Under the pieces are notes generated by a model. The model was not told the origin of the DNA and searched no databases. It was given only the letters and a program-made list of their open reading frames with translations. The translations under genes were made by a program, and so were the position numbers. Source: Sipunculus nudus (Eukaryota; Annelida; Sipuncula; Golfingiida; Sipunculidae). Taken from it: a stretch of 64,000 bases of DNA. The stretch's first letter is position 1; each line of letters begins with the position of its first letter. This document shows positions 61,474 to 64,000 of this stretch, one piece after another. Location of the stretch: the NCBI GenBank assembly GCA_026874595.1, contig CM049306.1, positions 31,179,519-31,243,518 of the forward strand, given 5' to 3'.

Positions 61474-63037
61474 GTATCCCCAGACAATTAATCCCTCCCC
61501 CCCTTTAAGAATAGGCCCCTTATCTTCAGCAACAATTAATATCAGACCACACTCATAGGAAAGGTCACTCTCATAGAAAAGGTCATGACCCTAATTTCAA
61601 TATACATCATCCCATAACCCATGTCTATGCATATGCATAATATAAAAGAAATCTGTCCATTAGTTTTTACTTATAATGCTCACAGTACTGTTAAGTGGCA
61701 ATGATAGGGTATTAAACAGCATGAAAACAAGTAAAAGAATAACAGGTGGCGCTATCAATTCCGGTACATGACAACACTATCATATATCTTTGGTAAAGTT
61801 GATTTTTGGACCAATCAATGCATCCCTTATTGAGATATTAATGATTTTGTGTGATTTTCACCATATATGGCAATATTCAAAGTCAAGGCTACTCTCATAG
61901 GAAAGGTCATGACCCCAATTCAATAAACATCATCATATAACCCATATCTATGTATATGCATAATATGAAAGAAATCTGTCCATTAGTTTTTTACTTATAA
62001 TGCTGACAGTACTGTTAAATGGCATTCGGGTATTAAACGGCATGAAAACAAGTAAAAGAATGACAGGTGGCGCCACCTGTTTCTGGTACATGACAATACT
62101 ATCAAAGATCTTTGATCAAGTTGATTTTTGGACCAATTCATGCATCCCTTATTGAGATATTAATGATTTTGTGTAATTTTCACCATATATGGCAATATTC
62201 AAGGTCAAGCCCACTCTAATAGGAATGGTCATGACCCCAATTTATATAGATACATCATCACATAACCCATGTCTATGTATATGCATAATATGAAAGAAAT
62301 CTGTCCATTAGTTTTTGACTTATAATGCTCACAGTAATGTTAAGTGGCAATGATGGGGTATTAAACAGCACAAAAACAAGTAAAAGAATAACAGGTGGCG
62401 CCACCTGTTTCTGGTACATGACATTACTATCTGAGACCTTTGGTCAATTTGATTTTTGGACCAATCCATGCATCCTTTATTGAGATATTAATGATTTTGT
62501 GTGATTTTCACCATATATGGCAATATTCAAGGTCAAGGCCACTCATAGGAAAGGTCATGACCCCAATTTAAATAAACATCATTCCATAACCCATATCTAT
62601 GTATATGCATAATATAAAAGAAATCTGTCCATTAGTTTTTGCCTTATAATGCTCACAGTACTGTCAAGCAGCAATTTTATGGGGTACTAAACGGCACGAA
62701 AACAAGTAAAGAATAATAGGTGGCGCCACAAGTTTCTGGAACATGACAACCCTTTCCATGATCTTCCATCAACTTGATTTTGGGATCAATCCATGCAAGA
62801 TTTCTTGAGATATTTATGAATTTGTGTGATTTTCCCCAAAAAGGTCAAGGACACTCTCCTAGTCAAGGTCATGACCTCATTTTAAATAGGTGTCGTCATA
62901 TCTATTCATATACCAAGTTTGGTAAAGATCCATGAAATATTTTTTGAGTTATCGCGCCAACAAGATTTATATGCGGCTGCGGGGGCGGGGGGACCGGTAT
63001 GAAAACATAGTATCCCCCCAACTTTGTCTGGGGATAC
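61456..63037 (+). mobile_element. Non-autonomous Helitron/Helentron-like element with ~322-bp tandem core
   Basis: Head: hairpin ggcacc-gca-ggtgcc (61456-61470), then gtatccccagaca (61474-61486). Tail: tgtctggggatac (63025-63037), the exact reverse complement of that 13-mer; the tail also folds on itself with gtatcccc at 63010. Between them about four units repeat with spacing 314-326 bp (ggtcatgacc at 61581, 61905, 62227, 62553, 62867). Each has a GGTGGCGC core, twice as the perfect 18-bp palindrome. A CG-rich segment (gcggctgcgggggcgg) precedes the tail, as in the 30.8-kb copy. No coding capacity. Short inverted ends, tandem core and 3' hairpin fit DINE/HINE-type elements; the superfamily is inferred. 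Confidence 0.65.
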
Positions 63038-64000
63038 AATAATACATGCTTAGGCTCATTTCCAATTTTCCTTATTGCATAATCAAATGGATCCATGCCA
63101 CAATTTTCATTTGTTTCACAGAGCAATGTTTACAAAATTGGCTTGTTCTAACATAATTATCAAATTTGGTTTATTCTAATTTGAAAATGAAAAATATTGA
63201 TTATTTTTTAACACCCTCATAGTTCAGTTAGTAAATCAAATGTATAATATCATACTTTGATCAACTCATCTCTACTATCTTCCTTTTTTATAATTTACAG
63301 GCATATTACAGTCACTTAGTTAAGATAACAATACTTCGACAAATACATAATCATTATAGTTAGGCTCCTGCATTATTCATGTAGCTGATAAACCTACATA
63401 GGCAACTCCAAATATGAGTACTGTGTATATTTCTCAAATAAAGATATACAAAAAAAAATAACTGTCGCTCAGTTTCTAAATTTTAGGTTTTTATAAAAAA
63501 TAAACTCATAATATTCAACTTTAGCTGAGCTCTGTGACCCACTGGTCCTTTTTTTAAAATTAAGGATCAAATAGTGAAATAAAGAATCTTATTGATTTGG
63601 TAACATACTGCTGTATTGCAGATTATATAGAACTTGCAATATTCTGCAAAAAATAATTCATGGTACAATAGCCAGAAAACTTTAGGGTAATAGTCTAATA
63701 TGGTAATGGTAGTAAATGATTGGTTGATCAAGTTATACCTTCCTAAAATCATTTAAATTTGACTGTTTCAATTTCATATATATACAATTTTACACATTAC
63801 TTCAGTGCTCACAGTATACTTTATATTAAATTTCAAGACTCGCAACAGCAAAAATTTATTTCTTAAATCACAATCAACACTACAATTTACAAACAGTTCA
63901 TTTTGAATCCCCTTACTGACATACCATTTATTTAGTTATTTACTGTATGACAGGTCTTACTGAGAGTGGATGGTATATAAAATTGTAATTTAAAAATATA
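63038..64000. other. AT-rich flank, nothing recognised
   Basis: The minus-strand frame around 63049-63126 (NENCGMDPFDYAIRKIGN) has a protein-like look but no family match, acceptor or donor support. Confidence 0.4.

Noticed and set aside
57000-63000. Tandem arrays as CRISPR-like repeats
   Set aside because: Units are 268-326 bp with no short-repeat/unique-spacer pattern, and the genome is eukaryotic.
62902-63126. Frame with NENCGMDPFDYAIRKIGN on the minus strand
   Set aside because: Looks protein-like for about 20 residues, but the rest reads into the Helitron-like tail and no family or splice sites support an exon.

Overview
This is a eukaryotic, AT-rich, intron-dominated window, most likely from a marine invertebrate of molluscan type. 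That assignment is inferred from the repeat families (BEL/Pao and DIRS retroelements, and mid-length tandem repeats ending in hairpins) and from compact exons separated by very large introns. Nearly every open reading frame of 60-100 codons outside the retroelements is noise in AT-rich DNA.

Host gene. One gene runs on the minus strand through almost the whole window: NUDT5 (ADP-sugar pyrophosphatase, Nudix family). I found eight coding exons by protein similarity, splice sites and matching intron phases, at 59479-59546, 55418-55467, 19408-19515, 8059-8154, 7071-7126, 6641-6686, 4522-4575 and 3596-3699. They total 582 nt (194 codons incl. stop). The start-codon exon was not identified. The 35.9-kb intron between 55417 and 19516 holds both large retroelements.

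Mobile DNA, left to right. 9.4 kb: tRNA-derived SINE-like fragment. 9.58-10.49 kb: a ~326-bp tandem repeat interrupted by a Harbinger-type MITE and ending in a hairpin. 14.95-15.95 kb: possible LTR fragment. 19.85 kb: SINE. 20.8-21.25 kb: ~150-bp tandem repeat. 22.9 kb: short inverted-repeat transposon. 28.4 kb: LINE C-terminal fragment. 29.1-31.2 kb: nested ~300-bp satellite with Helitron/Helentron-like head and tail. 35870-44754: a complete BEL/Pao retrotransposon (two 1367-bp LTRs, 5-bp target duplication) whose polyprotein frame has one frameshift and six in-frame stops. 47432-51384: a GC-rich, degenerate DIRS-type tyrosine-recombinase retroelement on the minus strand, with inverted terminal repeats and an internal complementary region matching both ends; it split a ~150-bp tandem array. 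57.0-57.8, 58.3-58.95 and 61.47-63.04 kb: further tandem-repeat elements.

Most notable signals: the DIRS internal complementary region; the six stops of the BEL polyprotein, all explicable by C-to-T changes; and repeated AGGTGGCGC cores (often as the palindrome ACAGGTGGCGCCACCTGT) shared by otherwise different tandem-repeat families, which resembles a CTCF-type binding core. A GC-richer, apparently unique block near 46.0-46.95 kb carries TATA, CCAAT and octamer motifs and may be regulatory.
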